Positions 42,036 to 52,889 of a stretch of 64,000 nucleotides of DNA are shown piece by piece. The notes under the pieces were generated by a model. That model had not been told where the DNA came from, did not search any database, and was given only the letters and a program-made list of their open reading frames with translations. Source of the DNA: Tetrapyrgos nigripes (Eukaryota; Basidiomycota; Agaricomycetes; Agaricales; Campanellaceae); NCBI GenBank assembly GCA_013368315.1, contig JAACJM010000043.1:62001-126000 (forward strand), written 5' to 3'. How positions within the stretch are numbered: position 1 is the stretch's first letter; the number at the start of each line of letters is the position of its first letter. The translations under genes were made by a program, and so were the position numbers.

Positions 42036-45000
42036 TATATTTATCATTTCTAAGAACGATATACACACACAACAAACCACAAATTATATAATTTATATGC
42101 AAGTGGATCTGCTGTAGGCAGAATACAGTTGTATAAACACATAGATTGAACTTCAAAAGTGTACAGTGGGGGAACACTTTTATAGGGGTTTTGCTCACAA
42201 ATGCAAGTGGAGGACAACGCGTCTGACAAGACAACCAAATGGTCAAGATAATTCAAAAACAAGGCCCAACAGCTGATCAAATCAAACAAGTTCAACAAAA
42301 TGGTGCACACGCAGCCTGAGGACAATTCACAAAGGACGCCAAATCACAGTCCTGACAATTCCAATGCAAGTTCAACAAATTCAATTCAATTTACACTCAA
42401 CAGCGGGCAAGGGTTTTGTCAGAAACCTCTCATTCCTTATTCAAAAAACCCTCAGAAGGATTCTCAATCCTTCTTTATCCTCCCAATTACCGCTACCCAT
42501 TTTCCCCTAACAAGATCAACTTCTTCTGAGCCAGGTCATTTATTGCTCCATAGTTGTCTGTAGATCCCCTTAGATTGCAAGTGCATCATCATAGGACCTT
42601 AGTTTATCATACTGATACTTATTCGATTCATTCCTTTAGAAATGCGGATGTTATTCACAAAGTAGTATATACAGTGTAGGATATTTGTCCTGTATCCCTA
42701 CTCTAGTCTGGTCTTATCATATGGACCTTGCCTTATTCTGCTTGTTTCCTAGTGTCATCGTCACCTCAGTTATGACAGGTTTTAAAAGATTCTAAGTTCG
42801 TTCAATTTGAATAGACTTTTCCAAACTGGTACTGTTGCCAACAACACTATGCTCGAGGCTCTAGAGATACAGCAGGGTACTAATCTGTCTATCCTCTGTA
42901 CTACTAGAGTCCTTTTATAGCTTTGGATACATATGGGCAATGTTAGTGAAAAGCAGGGGTTTGGGGGGTCATGGGGGGTCATGGGTAGGGGTCTTGTGGG
43001 TAAGAGTATGGGTCCAGATTTGAAAACCTGCTTTGACCTGTACCAGTAGAGCAGACCTGCCATACCTGCCATCCAGTATATTATATCAGTAATTTATGAC
43101 AATGCTGAGTACATTTTGTGTAGTTTATAGCTAATATTTTGATGACTTATTAATGAAAGTATTTTTTCTACTCTTGCCATGTGTGACTTCTCATAACAGT
43201 AAGTAACACGTCAATTTTCACATAGCGCAAACCTTCAGGATTGTGGCTGAACACTTGAACACTGAAAAAGGACTTCATCTCATCAAGAAAGAAATACTAT
43301 TTTATGATAAGTAGTACAAGGTAATTCAGTAGATACTATATAGATACTTAGGGAACAGGGGTTACCCCTTGTGGGTACCAACCTGTACCTGTACCTGCCA
43401 AGCCCCCCAAAAACCCATACCCTTCTGATGGGTACAGGTTTTCATGGGTAGGGGTACAGGTCCAGCAAAAAATACCCAGGGGATACCCCTGCAGTTCACT
43501 AATGGGCATGGGGCATATATCTACTGTCCTTTATCTTACCTACAGTGTCCATGAGTTGCCTAAGTATCATAAAAGCTTGTATCCTATTGGTTCATAAGTT
43601 TATAATCCCAGGCAGGATGATTCATAAGAGAGTCATAGTACCCTACAAGTCTCTGCTGGCCATTGGATGACTGTCAAGGTAGTGGACCTAGGCCTCATCT
43701 TCCTCTAAGTGGGCTATTGATCCATATGATCCTTGGTTAGACTTGAGCTGGGCAGAGGGCAACTGGTAGTAGGATGCTCTGCTGACACCTTTCAAGTCTA
43801 GTTCTGTAGTAGTTTTGACTACTTCATTCATTCATTGGTCCAGTGCTGTTGTACACTGGAGCTTTCTTTAAGTGTCTATTTCATTCTTACATCCCAGTGG
43901 GATGTTTTTCCTTGAGTGTGGTATCATTAGTCCAACCTCATGCTCAACACATATGGTTGGTGAGGGCTGTGGAGTTACACCACACTGATTCCTCAGCAGG
44001 GGCCTTGATACATATGCTTCCATAGTTCCACTGGCATTTTGGCTGTGGTGAGGACCAGATAATCTGATGCTTTTGTCTCAAACCTTTCCAGCTGTGATTC
44101 CTAAGTTTCCCATTCCAAGCAGGTCACTCGATTTGTTCTAGACTCATATAGTAATTCTGTCTGCTGGACTAATGAGTGATGATTCATTCTTGTATAATCG
44201 CCTGCTGAGCATATTTCTAAGTCAGTGGAGGTACTGGAGTCACACTGAAGACATGTTTAGAGGCAGCTGAGCTCCCAATAGTATTCCTTTGAGTTGTACA
44301 TAGTAAATCAGCCAGCATAAGGTCTATGTGGAGTTAATTGCTCTGAATAATAATGTCCTATAATTTATCACAAAGAGACTTCAACAAGGGCTAAGTACAG
44401 GAAAAACCTGGAGCTTTAGGGAGCAAGAACCCCAGGTATATGTATGCATTCACAATGCATCTATAGATGAAAACCAGATGAATCAAAGGTAAAAAAGAAT
44501 AACTGGAGGATTCAGAAAGTTGATATACAGGTATACTTGTTGATAGTAGCCTATTTACTCATGACCCCAGTCTGCCTCTCAGTCTGTCTCTCAACCTGAC
44601 TGTCTGTTGGAGATGCTGCAGTCTGCATCAAGGCAAATCTTATGGATTGAGAAAGAGACATGTCATTTTGAGACCTGATTTCCTCCCTGGACCTTTCCAG
44701 GGCTACAATGAGAATGATGAGAATTGGATAAAGTATCTTGAAATATTGTCAGTCAAGTATAGAAGCTTCAAGGAGTATGTAAATATACCTACAGCTAAAG
44801 ATGGCAGAGCACTACCAGTAGTCTGAGTTGCTACAGCTGTAATCTCATTTGACCAGCTAATAATGGCAATAATGATGTATGTGATCTATAATATTGACAA
44901 TTAACATTCATTTAGAATAAATGAAGCAGAGCTTTTGCTACTGACCCAAACTCCACAATAGAGTATCCCAGATTCAAACAGCAGGATCAGAATCTTTTGA

Positions 45001-46640
45001 GCTCTGGAAACCTGATTGCCACAGTCCTTCAAAGTCTTTTTGATATCTTGACCATGAAGCCTTTGAAGAGTTAATCATAAGTAGTTGGATGAAACTATCA
45101 AAAGCACACCAGCTCTATATCCAATAAAGCCTGTGGCAACCATATTTGTAAAGATGAGTGGGAGAGTCATAATCAAAAAATTTGTTTTCTTTCCAGGGTC
45201 AGCAGGATTATGAAGAACTGCAACAGTGCCTAATCCTCCATCTGCAAATGCACCACCTGATGCTCAGTAGATAAGAATAAAGCCTTAATTATGTAGATTC
45301 TTCTACTCACTCACTGATCCTATAAAACAAATAAAAAGAATACCCTTGACTACCAGATTTTGTGGAAACATAATCCATGCTCTCTGTCGTGACAGTATTA
45401 TTTCAGGGTATTTTCATTCATTTTCTGTTTCTTTTCTTCATCAGTCACTGCCTTTTGATCATCATTTTGTTCATCCTTTGCCCTATCTTTTGTTCATCTT
45501 TCTTTTATCATCTATGCACAGCTACTATCCCCTGTTTCATCATTTGTTCATCTTTTTATGATACATCTCTTACAGGGACAATAGGGAGTACTTTGATTGC
45601 TTTGGACAGTTCTCTGATTCCTTTCTTCACTTTGCTCTGTTCTGTGTATATAAACCTAGAGTACTAGCTCCCTAGTCCCCATCTTGACCTCTTTGTCTTG
45701 GGACTAGGTGAGCATCTCATGTATCTCTTGTCTTCACTTAATATTAACTTTGTCTTGGGACTAGGACTAGTCTCTCATTGTCATCATCTACTGTTACTGT
45801 GTCTATGTCTACTGTTGGAGCCAAGTGTGTGCTCTACACCACACTCTCCAGACTACAATTCCATCACCAATAACATACTATCATGAGATGAGCAAGTATC
45901 AATGTTGGGTTAAAATTTAATCTCAAGATAACAACTGATTATGTACATACAATCTTCCCAACATTTCTTGTGCTATCAGCATATCTGTTACCTGTTGTAG
46001 AACCTTTGCAACATTGACATCACAGCAAAAATATCCCTCAGGACCACAGCTTGTCCTCCTTGCCCTTATGGTCTTCATGCTAATTCTTGCAACTACAAAA
46101 GCTACTCTGGACCAGGGGAGATAGCACATCCAGAGTAGCTTTTGTAGTTGCAAGAATTAGCATGAAGACCACAAGGGCAAGGAGGACAAGCTGTGGTCCT
46201 GAGGGATATTTTTGCTGTGATCTGAGAGCAGAGAGCAATGGATTGATGTGTACTGTGTTACATAAATATATCCATGGAGTCAGACTCGGAGAGAAGACAA
46301 CATGAAAAGTCAGGCTTACAGAATAGTGTAAAATATTATGAGGGCAAGTGTAGCATTGACACCAAGAAGTAGACACTCAACAGCTATTCCAAATACCCAG
46401 GCTTTGAGGACAATAATATCACCATTGGAGAGGGGGAAAGGTAGCATTGAAGGGACTTGGAACGAGAAGAGCACTGATTCAAACACTTATATTATCCCCA
46501 GTGTGCTAAATTTGTATCCATCTTCTATGGTGATCAGATAGTGATAGCGCTGAGTTCTCAGCTTTGAATAACTACAGCAGACACTTTTGATTGTAATTAT
46601 GTGGAAGAACACCAGGACCGCAGACGCCCAAACTCTGACA
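42036..46640. mobile_element. CpG-depleted, decayed repeat block
   Basis: No gene is present. By eye only about a dozen CG dinucleotides occur between 42541 and 46440, where more than a hundred would be expected from composition; the flanking genes are rich in CG. TG and CA are abundant. This is the mark of long-term cytosine methylation and deamination of silenced transposons. Internal features include GGGTA-rich stretches near 43360-43490, a repeated CTTGTCTTGGGACTAGG near 45691 and 45750, and the long inverted repeat at 46019-46221. The original element type cannot be read. Confidence 0.75.
46019..46221. repeat. Near-perfect long inverted repeat (92-bp arms, 19-bp spacer)
   Basis: The left arm 46019-46110 and right arm 46130-46221 are reverse complements with a single mismatch (TAT against TGT). 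The spacer is ACCAGGGGAGATAGCACAT. A transcript would fold into a long hairpin. The arms are far better preserved than the surrounding decayed sequence, which implies a recent origin or continuing gene conversion between arms. Confidence 0.92.
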
Positions 46641-48176
46641 TGATACGTCAACGGTCATGATGTGTGCCCTCACACTTACGAAAGTTAAGCCATATCAAAC
46701 CTTCATTGCAAAAAGGCACAGATCAAACACACAACTTAAAAATTCTTGTTCCATCTTTAACTGCTCCTCTCAAAGCAGATCCTAGGTCAGAGAGCCGGGC
46801 CATCATTTCAAATCTCTCTCTGAAAATTTCAAAATAATACAGTCTGGCCCCGGCCAACGGTGTGGAGCAGTGAATTGCTTTCCATCACCTGCACACTGGT
46901 TCAGATGTTCCTGAATGAGGCCTTGAAATACCACGTCATAAACCAGAATCATGATCTTGGTCCTTGAGCCGCAGCTGAGTGCGAGTTTGAGCATCCCATC
47001 AAGGGGTAAGTACTACTAATAGACAGGTACAATAGTGACTCCTTGCGCCAGACAAGTCGCTTCTATCAATGATCTTGACTTCCGAGTTCTCATTGATGTA
47101 TATCGTCTACGTATACATCTATTCGGATCATAATTTGAAAGGGGGACTAAGACGAATATTTGCAGCAGATTTAGAACTTTGAACGACCTATCCGTCAATG
47201 ATGTGATGTGATGTGAGACTGTCAGAGGCTTACCAATAATATCACTGAACGATTGGTAGAGATTCGGATACTTGATGGATCGTTCAGAAGATGAAGCTTA
47301 TTCGGTATGAAGTGATTTGGAGGTTGGAAGTGACAGAGCGGAGAAATGATCTGTGCATGATACCAATGACTTGGACATGGCATCCCCTTACCGTTGATGC
47401 CTTGGCCTGACGTCAAGTTTCCACAATTTGCAATTGGGTGCGCGTGCATTGGAGGTAATCATGGTCCAGAGGCAATCCGATCATCGCACAAAAGTACGTC
47501 CTATTATAATCGCATTTTGGGCTCTTGGCGTGCAATTTCTGCAATCCTTGAGTTACGAGGCCATTTATAATTAGGGACTCATCTGAGGCTTCCGCGTGTT
47601 TGGATATGTCGGCATCCGGTCTTTTTTAACCGAAGCCAATACCGGCGCTTGCCGTCACGCCATGCCTCCTTGACATTGACAACCGTAATGCCATCATCCC
47701 CGCGCCGATGAAGCTCAACGTATACTATTCCAACTAGGCGCGATCTCCGCGCCATTTTTTGCTTGCTGTTGTCCCCTGGAGCAAGCCTATCTGCCACAAT
47801 CTCAGCGTTTGTTTCCACAACTATCAGATCTTTGAAAAATGTACTAATCAAATAGGCCTCGTTATTGTCACGCGAAGCGGTGGCTCACAAAGCCTTCATG
47901 ACCATAGACAATGGCCTCGACGACAATGAAAGCGATGCGTACACCGGAGTTCACCGTAGCAGAATGAAGCTTATTCAACCAAAGAGCTCCATTGATAGTC
48001 TTCCAGAATGAGCAGAGTTGTAGTCAGAGCAGTCTGGTTTGGTCGCGTAAACCTCTTCCAATATTCAATTAAGGTTTACGAGTCACGCTAGATGAGGCAG
48101 GCGACTAACCGCCTGGGAAGGAGGCTAAATTCCTTAATCATACTGAGCATCCAGGGACTGGGTTATCTCGCTCCTT
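46641..48176. repeat. Repeat-derived region with copies of two dispersed segments
   Basis: Segment 47529-47650 matches the second part of the repeat at 41785-42035 but keeps its CpGs. Segment 47937-48037 (GCGTACACCGGAGTTCACCG...) matches 50953-51052 in the same orientation at about 85% identity. The minus frame 47579-47851 is open but I cannot assign it. The final 140 bases are promoter and 5' leader of the transporter gene at 48177. Confidence 0.7.
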
Positions 48177-50357
48177 ATGACCGCCCCTCGCTCCCCCAAC
48201 TCCTCCCGTTCCAAGGATGAGCACGATGTCCCTGTTGAAAACGCAGTAATAGAAGACTCGCCCTTCTTGCTCCAAGAATACCGGCTCTACAGACGTCGTT
48301 ACGTTGGTCTTTTTGGGATGGTAGGGTACTCGCCAAGCATCGTTTCTCGTGCTTCAACTCACTCTATCTCAAGGTGGCCTTTAACATAGTAGGTGGGATG
48401 TCCTTGCCGTGGTTTGGTCCGATTGCGAATGACGGTGCGTTCTCTTGAAATGCCTGGCTGTATATGTATGTACTCAACTACGTCTCTATAGCCGCTTCGG
48501 AAATGGGGTGGACCTTGGAACAGATTACCTGGCTTGGAAACATACAAGCCGGTCTATATCTTCCTGCGGCCCTCGTCATCCCTCGTCTGTATATTTGGTT
48601 AGGTCTTCGGAAACTTGTGAGCAACGGTTCTATCGCTCTAAAGCCGGATGTCTATTTTTACCTCCTTGCAGTCATATGTTGGCTCCATCCTTTTTATCAT
48701 AGCTTCATGGGTACGCTATTCAGGAACAGTGGACAGCCTAACGAATAACGTGTCTTTCGGTCTCGTCATTCTGGGTCAAGTAAGGATCTTGCTACTCGTT
48801 TGCAAGATCACACACTGACGCCCTTCATAGGTCTTTGCTTCCTTCGCACAGCCTATCTATCAAGTTCTTGGCCCGAAATATTCAGAAAATTGGTTCGATT
48901 TGAAAGGCAGAACGACTGCAACGATGATTATCGCGGTAGGTAGGTAGGTCGTCATCGCCTCTATTGGACCATCCCGCTGAGGATTGATAGCAAACCCTGT
49001 CGGAGGTGCAATTGGTCAACTACTGAGTCCATTGGTCGGAGACACAAAGACGTCGGTACGTTCTTTAATCAAGCCCATTTTGTGAAAATTCCTGACTTTG
49101 CTTGTAGATTCTCGTGCTGGGCATCATTGGTACTGCCATTGCACCCTTTACATTCCTTATCGATACCCACCCTCCAACGCCCCCAAGTGAGCAACTAGCC
49201 TCATGACTCTGAGTCTGAGTCAGAGTCTTGAAGTTGACAATTTTCACGTGTAACAGCGTTCACGGCTTCGAAGGAATCTCCACCATTTACTCATTTGCTC
49301 TTGGATATTGTGGGGAAAGCTCCTGACTCGCACATGAGTTCCAATAGAGCACGGATAGACTTCGTTATCATCTCGTTGCTCTTCGGGACTCTGGTGGGCG
49401 TGTGAGCTCCAAATGTTCAGTTCACTGCTACCTAGGCTGAGAAGGGTCTTTTTATGATTCAGGACCAACACATTCAGTATCTTGACAAACCAGATCATGG
49501 TACTTGCAAAAGGCGTTCGCTTTTGGTATGTCGTACTTATCGTGTCTTCGACCATAGGAACCAGTGGGTTACGACAAGGACACTAGCGGACTGATGGGCG
49601 TGAGTAACGATTGTTCCTATCATTCTACCCATACTCATCATTCTTAAAAGGCCACTCTCCTCCTCACTGGACTGGTCGCAGCGGTGATAACAGCACCACT
49701 TTTCGACCGCGTTTTCACACGCCATTTAGCTTTCACTTCCAAGTTACTCGTCCCCATCCTCGGCGCAGCCTGGCTAAGCCTAATCTGGGCAGTTACGCCA
49801 AACAATACTGCAGCTCTCTTCGTCATCATGACGATAATCGGGGTCTCAGCATTGACCATGCTTCCCATTGCGCTTGAATTGGGATGCGATCTCACTCAGA
49901 ATGCAGAAGGGAGCTCGTCGATATTATGGGCAATGTAAAGTGTCCGTCTGTAAACTGTTTTCGCGTGTGCTTAGTTGGACACTTTTCTAGGGGCAATTTG
50001 ATGGGATTCATCTTTGTTTTAGGTACGTATGCTCAGAACTGTATTGTTCTTTTCTACCATTCTGACTGCACCTATTCCTTCTGCATCTCACTTCGCCCGC
50101 TATTATTAGTCGAGAACCACCTCCGTGCCGGCCCAGATGCTCATCCTCCTAACAACATGAAACAGTCATTGATTTTCCAAGGAAGCTTTGTTATGGCAGT
50201 TGTGCTTTTGGTTTTCTTCATCGAGGGTAAACAGACGCGGAAAGATTTGGACGAGCAACATGCTAGACCTTCAGGTCTGAATCTGGAGGCAAGCCGTGAT
50301 GTACAGTCGGACGGTCGAATGAGGGGAGGTGAGGGGACGATGGACACAGTTCCATAA
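48177..50357 (+). CDS. MFS transporter, FLVCR/SLC49-like, 492 aa
   Basis: Thirteen exons: 48177-48320, 48374-48434, 48492-48616, 48672-48779, 48831-48939, 48991-49055, 49108-49186, 49257-49401, 49463-49499, 49558-49599, 49651-49934, 49991-50022 and 50110-50357; 1479 nt. The protein is made of hydrophobic helices in MFS order. It shows RRRYVGLFGMVAFNIVGGMS, then PWFGPIAND in helix 1, WLGNIQAGLYLPAAL in helix 2, FASFAQPIYQVLGPKYSENW in helix 4, NPVGGAIGQLLSPLV in helix 5, and EPVGYDKDTSGLMGATLLL after the central loop. These resemble FLVCR-like (SLC49) carriers, which move haem, choline or related solutes in animals; the fungal substrate is unknown. The gene is bracketed by copies of one repeat family and sits beside a silenced block, so position effects on expression are possible. 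Confidence 0.85.
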
Positions 50358-50399
50358 GGGTTGCAAATATGTTAAGACTAGGATATCCGTGTTGTAACT

Positions 50400-51100
50400 G
50401 TAGCATGTTGTGATCATATTCGCTGAGTTGTCTTCGGAATCATAGCGGTCGAACACCCTCTCTTCGCGTGCAATTTCATGATCATCAGCAAGAAAAGGCA
50501 ATCTTCGGATGACGATATTACAGAGCAAGGCAAAGAGGCCGTTCAGACGCGCCTTATGGTTCGCTTGAACACCATCCATTGGACTATCATCTAGATCCCC
50601 AAACGTCTTTGAGCATTCCGCAAAGTACTTCTTCTTCGCGTCTTGGTACTGTTCGAGACCGTTTGGCTGAATTTTCAGAGTAGCTAGTTACACTCGTCTC
50701 TCCTGCTGTGGTTGACCCTGGTGTCTGAAGCAAGTATAAGTCGACTGAAGGTTAGAGCTGGGACCGAGACAGATGCAAGTCGTTTTCGAAGTTTTCGCGT
50801 TCATAAGGGGAATTTTTGGAGGAGAGGCCATCGTAACAGACAGGAAGAGAGACAAGTGAATGCGAGAGATCTAAAGGAGTCCAAAACGAGTCCTCCTTAA
50901 GTTATGTCAGAGTGACCCTTTATTCGATATTTGGGGAGACAATGATTTTGACGCGTACACCGGGATTCTCCGTAGCAGAATAAAGCACAGTCAACAAAAG
51001 AGCTCCATTGATAATCTTCCAGAATGAGCAGAGTTGTAGTCAGAGTAGTCCAAAGGCAAAAAGTTGAAAAAAGACACCTATCCCAGAATAGGAGTACCCG
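50400..51100. repeat. Dispersed repeat copies downstream of the MFS gene
   Basis: Segment 50408-50475 matches copy 1 at 41838-41905 (GATCATATTCGCTGAGTTGT...), with CpGs intact. Segment 50953-51052 matches 47937-48037 upstream of the MFS gene, in direct orientation. A minus frame near 50271-50579 retains part of the same open frame as copy 1. No full element ends or target duplications could be defined. Confidence 0.75.
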
Positions 51101-51193
51101 TGAGAAAGTTACGCAAAAAAAACTAGACGCTACACATCAACAGAAAAGTTGTCGTCCTCCTCAAGACTAAAAACCTCATAAAAATCCTTCCCA

Positions 51194-52036
51194 ATGGTGA
51201 GTCTGTCCCTCGGAACCCTTTGTCGGCCTCCAAGGTGCTATGGAGAGTTTTGTCGGTGGTTTTGGCAGGAATGGAGCTGGATTGGAGCGAAGAGTGTTGG
51301 ATGACGATTTGGAGCAGAGCTGGAAGATTTCTTGCTCTGCTAGGACTTCACGACGGCCAGAAGAATGCTCCTTCTTCCCCTTTGACGTCCCCATTCTGCT
51401 ATCTTCTCGATGTTGACGCTTTTCCATTCTTCGTAGGCCCCCAAGAAAGCCAAGGCACCCCGTGAAGAAGCCACCGTCTCCCTCGGACCTCAGGTCTCTG
51501 AGGGCGAGCTTGTCTTTGGTGTTGCACATATCTTTGCTTCCTTCAACGACACCTTCGTCCATGTCACCGATTTGTCGGGCAAGGAAACTGTTAGCAGAGT
51601 CACTGGTGCGTCTCTCGCATGTCTGGTAAACAGGCTGTCTCTCATATCTTTTCTACAGGTGGAATGAAGGTCAAGGCTGACCGTGACGAATCCTCTCCCT
51701 ACGCTGCCATGTTAGCAGCCCAGGACGTCGCTACCCGTTGCCGTGAAGTCGGAATCACCGCTCTTCACATCAAACTCCGTGCTACTGGAGGAACTGGCAC
51801 TAAAACCCCTGGACCTGGTGCTCAGAGTGCTTTGCGTGCTTTGGCTCGTGCGGGAATGAAGATTGGCAGGATTGAGGACGTTACTCCGGTCCCTACTGAT
51901 TGCACGAGGAGGAAGGTGGGTATTCTGCTCGTTTTCATGCTCAGGCACCTTGCTTTTCCTTGGATATCTGAGCGATCCTGATATCCATTCCTTTTCTCTC
52001 CTTTTACAGGGTGGTCGCCGTGGTCGTCGTCTGTGA
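51194..52036 (+). CDS. RPS14: 40S ribosomal protein uS11 (S14), 151 aa
   Basis: Four coding exons: 51194-51196 (only the ATG), 51437-51605, 51659-51915 and 52010-52036; 456 nt, 151 residues, the usual eukaryotic length. The sequence is unmistakable: [58 protein letters not shown] and the basic tail GGRRGRRL. It is a core protein of the small ribosomal subunit platform, near the 3' end of 18S rRNA. The first intron begins directly after the start codon (ATG|GTGAGT), a placement common in highly expressed ribosomal protein genes and often linked to intron-mediated enhancement. The ATG-only exon is inferred because no other in-frame start lies before the acceptor at 51436. Confidence 0.97.
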
Positions 52037-52889
52037 CCAGTTATCGTTTGTAGTGGCTTCTGCTATATACGTCGTATGTATATGGCACATATGGGCTTCC
52101 CTGCGTCTTGTTTACCCCCATCATCCAAAATCCCTTTTCTTTTCTTTCTTAAGCACGTATGTAGACTTTGTACGCAAGCCCCAATCACTATGTCGCCGTT
52201 CGACACGCAGCAGATCTCATTCTGCCCCGTGGTCGTTCTGTTGTTTTGTCAATTTGTATGTCTTGAGCTCGTAATGAACACAATGCTTTTGCGATGTCTG
52301 AGCGACTTGATGTAAAAGATGACGGATATGGAGAAGTCAAAGTCCTTCACCTTACAAGTCCGCAACCAGACTCCAATAGACATTAAATGCCACTTACATT
52401 TCAGGCATACACGTCGTAGTCATTGCGATAGAAAGCGAAAGCGAAGGGAAGTTTGTCAAAGGATGTCATCTTGGTGGTCATCTAATTCTTCCGCTACGCC
52501 AGGTTTATTATCGTCAGTCCGAGTCTTCGAGTTGGCATTGAGCACTCACCGGCACCTTTAGCTAACCTTCAGGCCCCTCCATCTTGGATTGCATCGTCGG
52601 GTTTGCGTTTGACGTCTGCCGGATTTGGAGGTTTGGATCTGATGTTTCTTTTCTTGTAGATTCCGAATGCTGGTAGAATAAATGAGGGCTTTCCCTTGAC
52701 TGAACAGCTTGAAGAGGTGAAATGCAAGGAGACGCGTTGTGGTCGTCCGCCGTGGTCGTGAAAAATGTGAGAGGCACGTGGACTGTTCCAACCTTGACCG
52801 CGCTCCTCTGAGTCTTGCAAAGGTATGCATGCAAACTGCAGTACCTGACGACCCCCTAAACGATAAATCCCCTAGTCACGGTCTTTATT
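52037..52889. other. Intergenic region with an unassigned minus-strand frame
   Basis: The first 280 bases are the uS11 3' UTR and spacer. On the minus strand, 52558-52834 is open in more than one frame; one frame is Arg/Ser/Leu-rich and could be a mitochondrial presequence, but it matches no family I know. No confident gene is called. Confidence 0.35.

Noticed and set aside
45346..45667. Hydrophobic plus-strand frames in the CpG-depleted block
   Set aside because: T-rich decayed sequence yields Phe/Leu/Ser-rich frames by composition; no start context, splicing or family resemblance.
51197..51436. Possible snoRNA inside the first uS11 intron
   Set aside because: A GATGACGAT sequence hints at box C, but there is no clean UGAUGA/CUGA pair with terminal stem.
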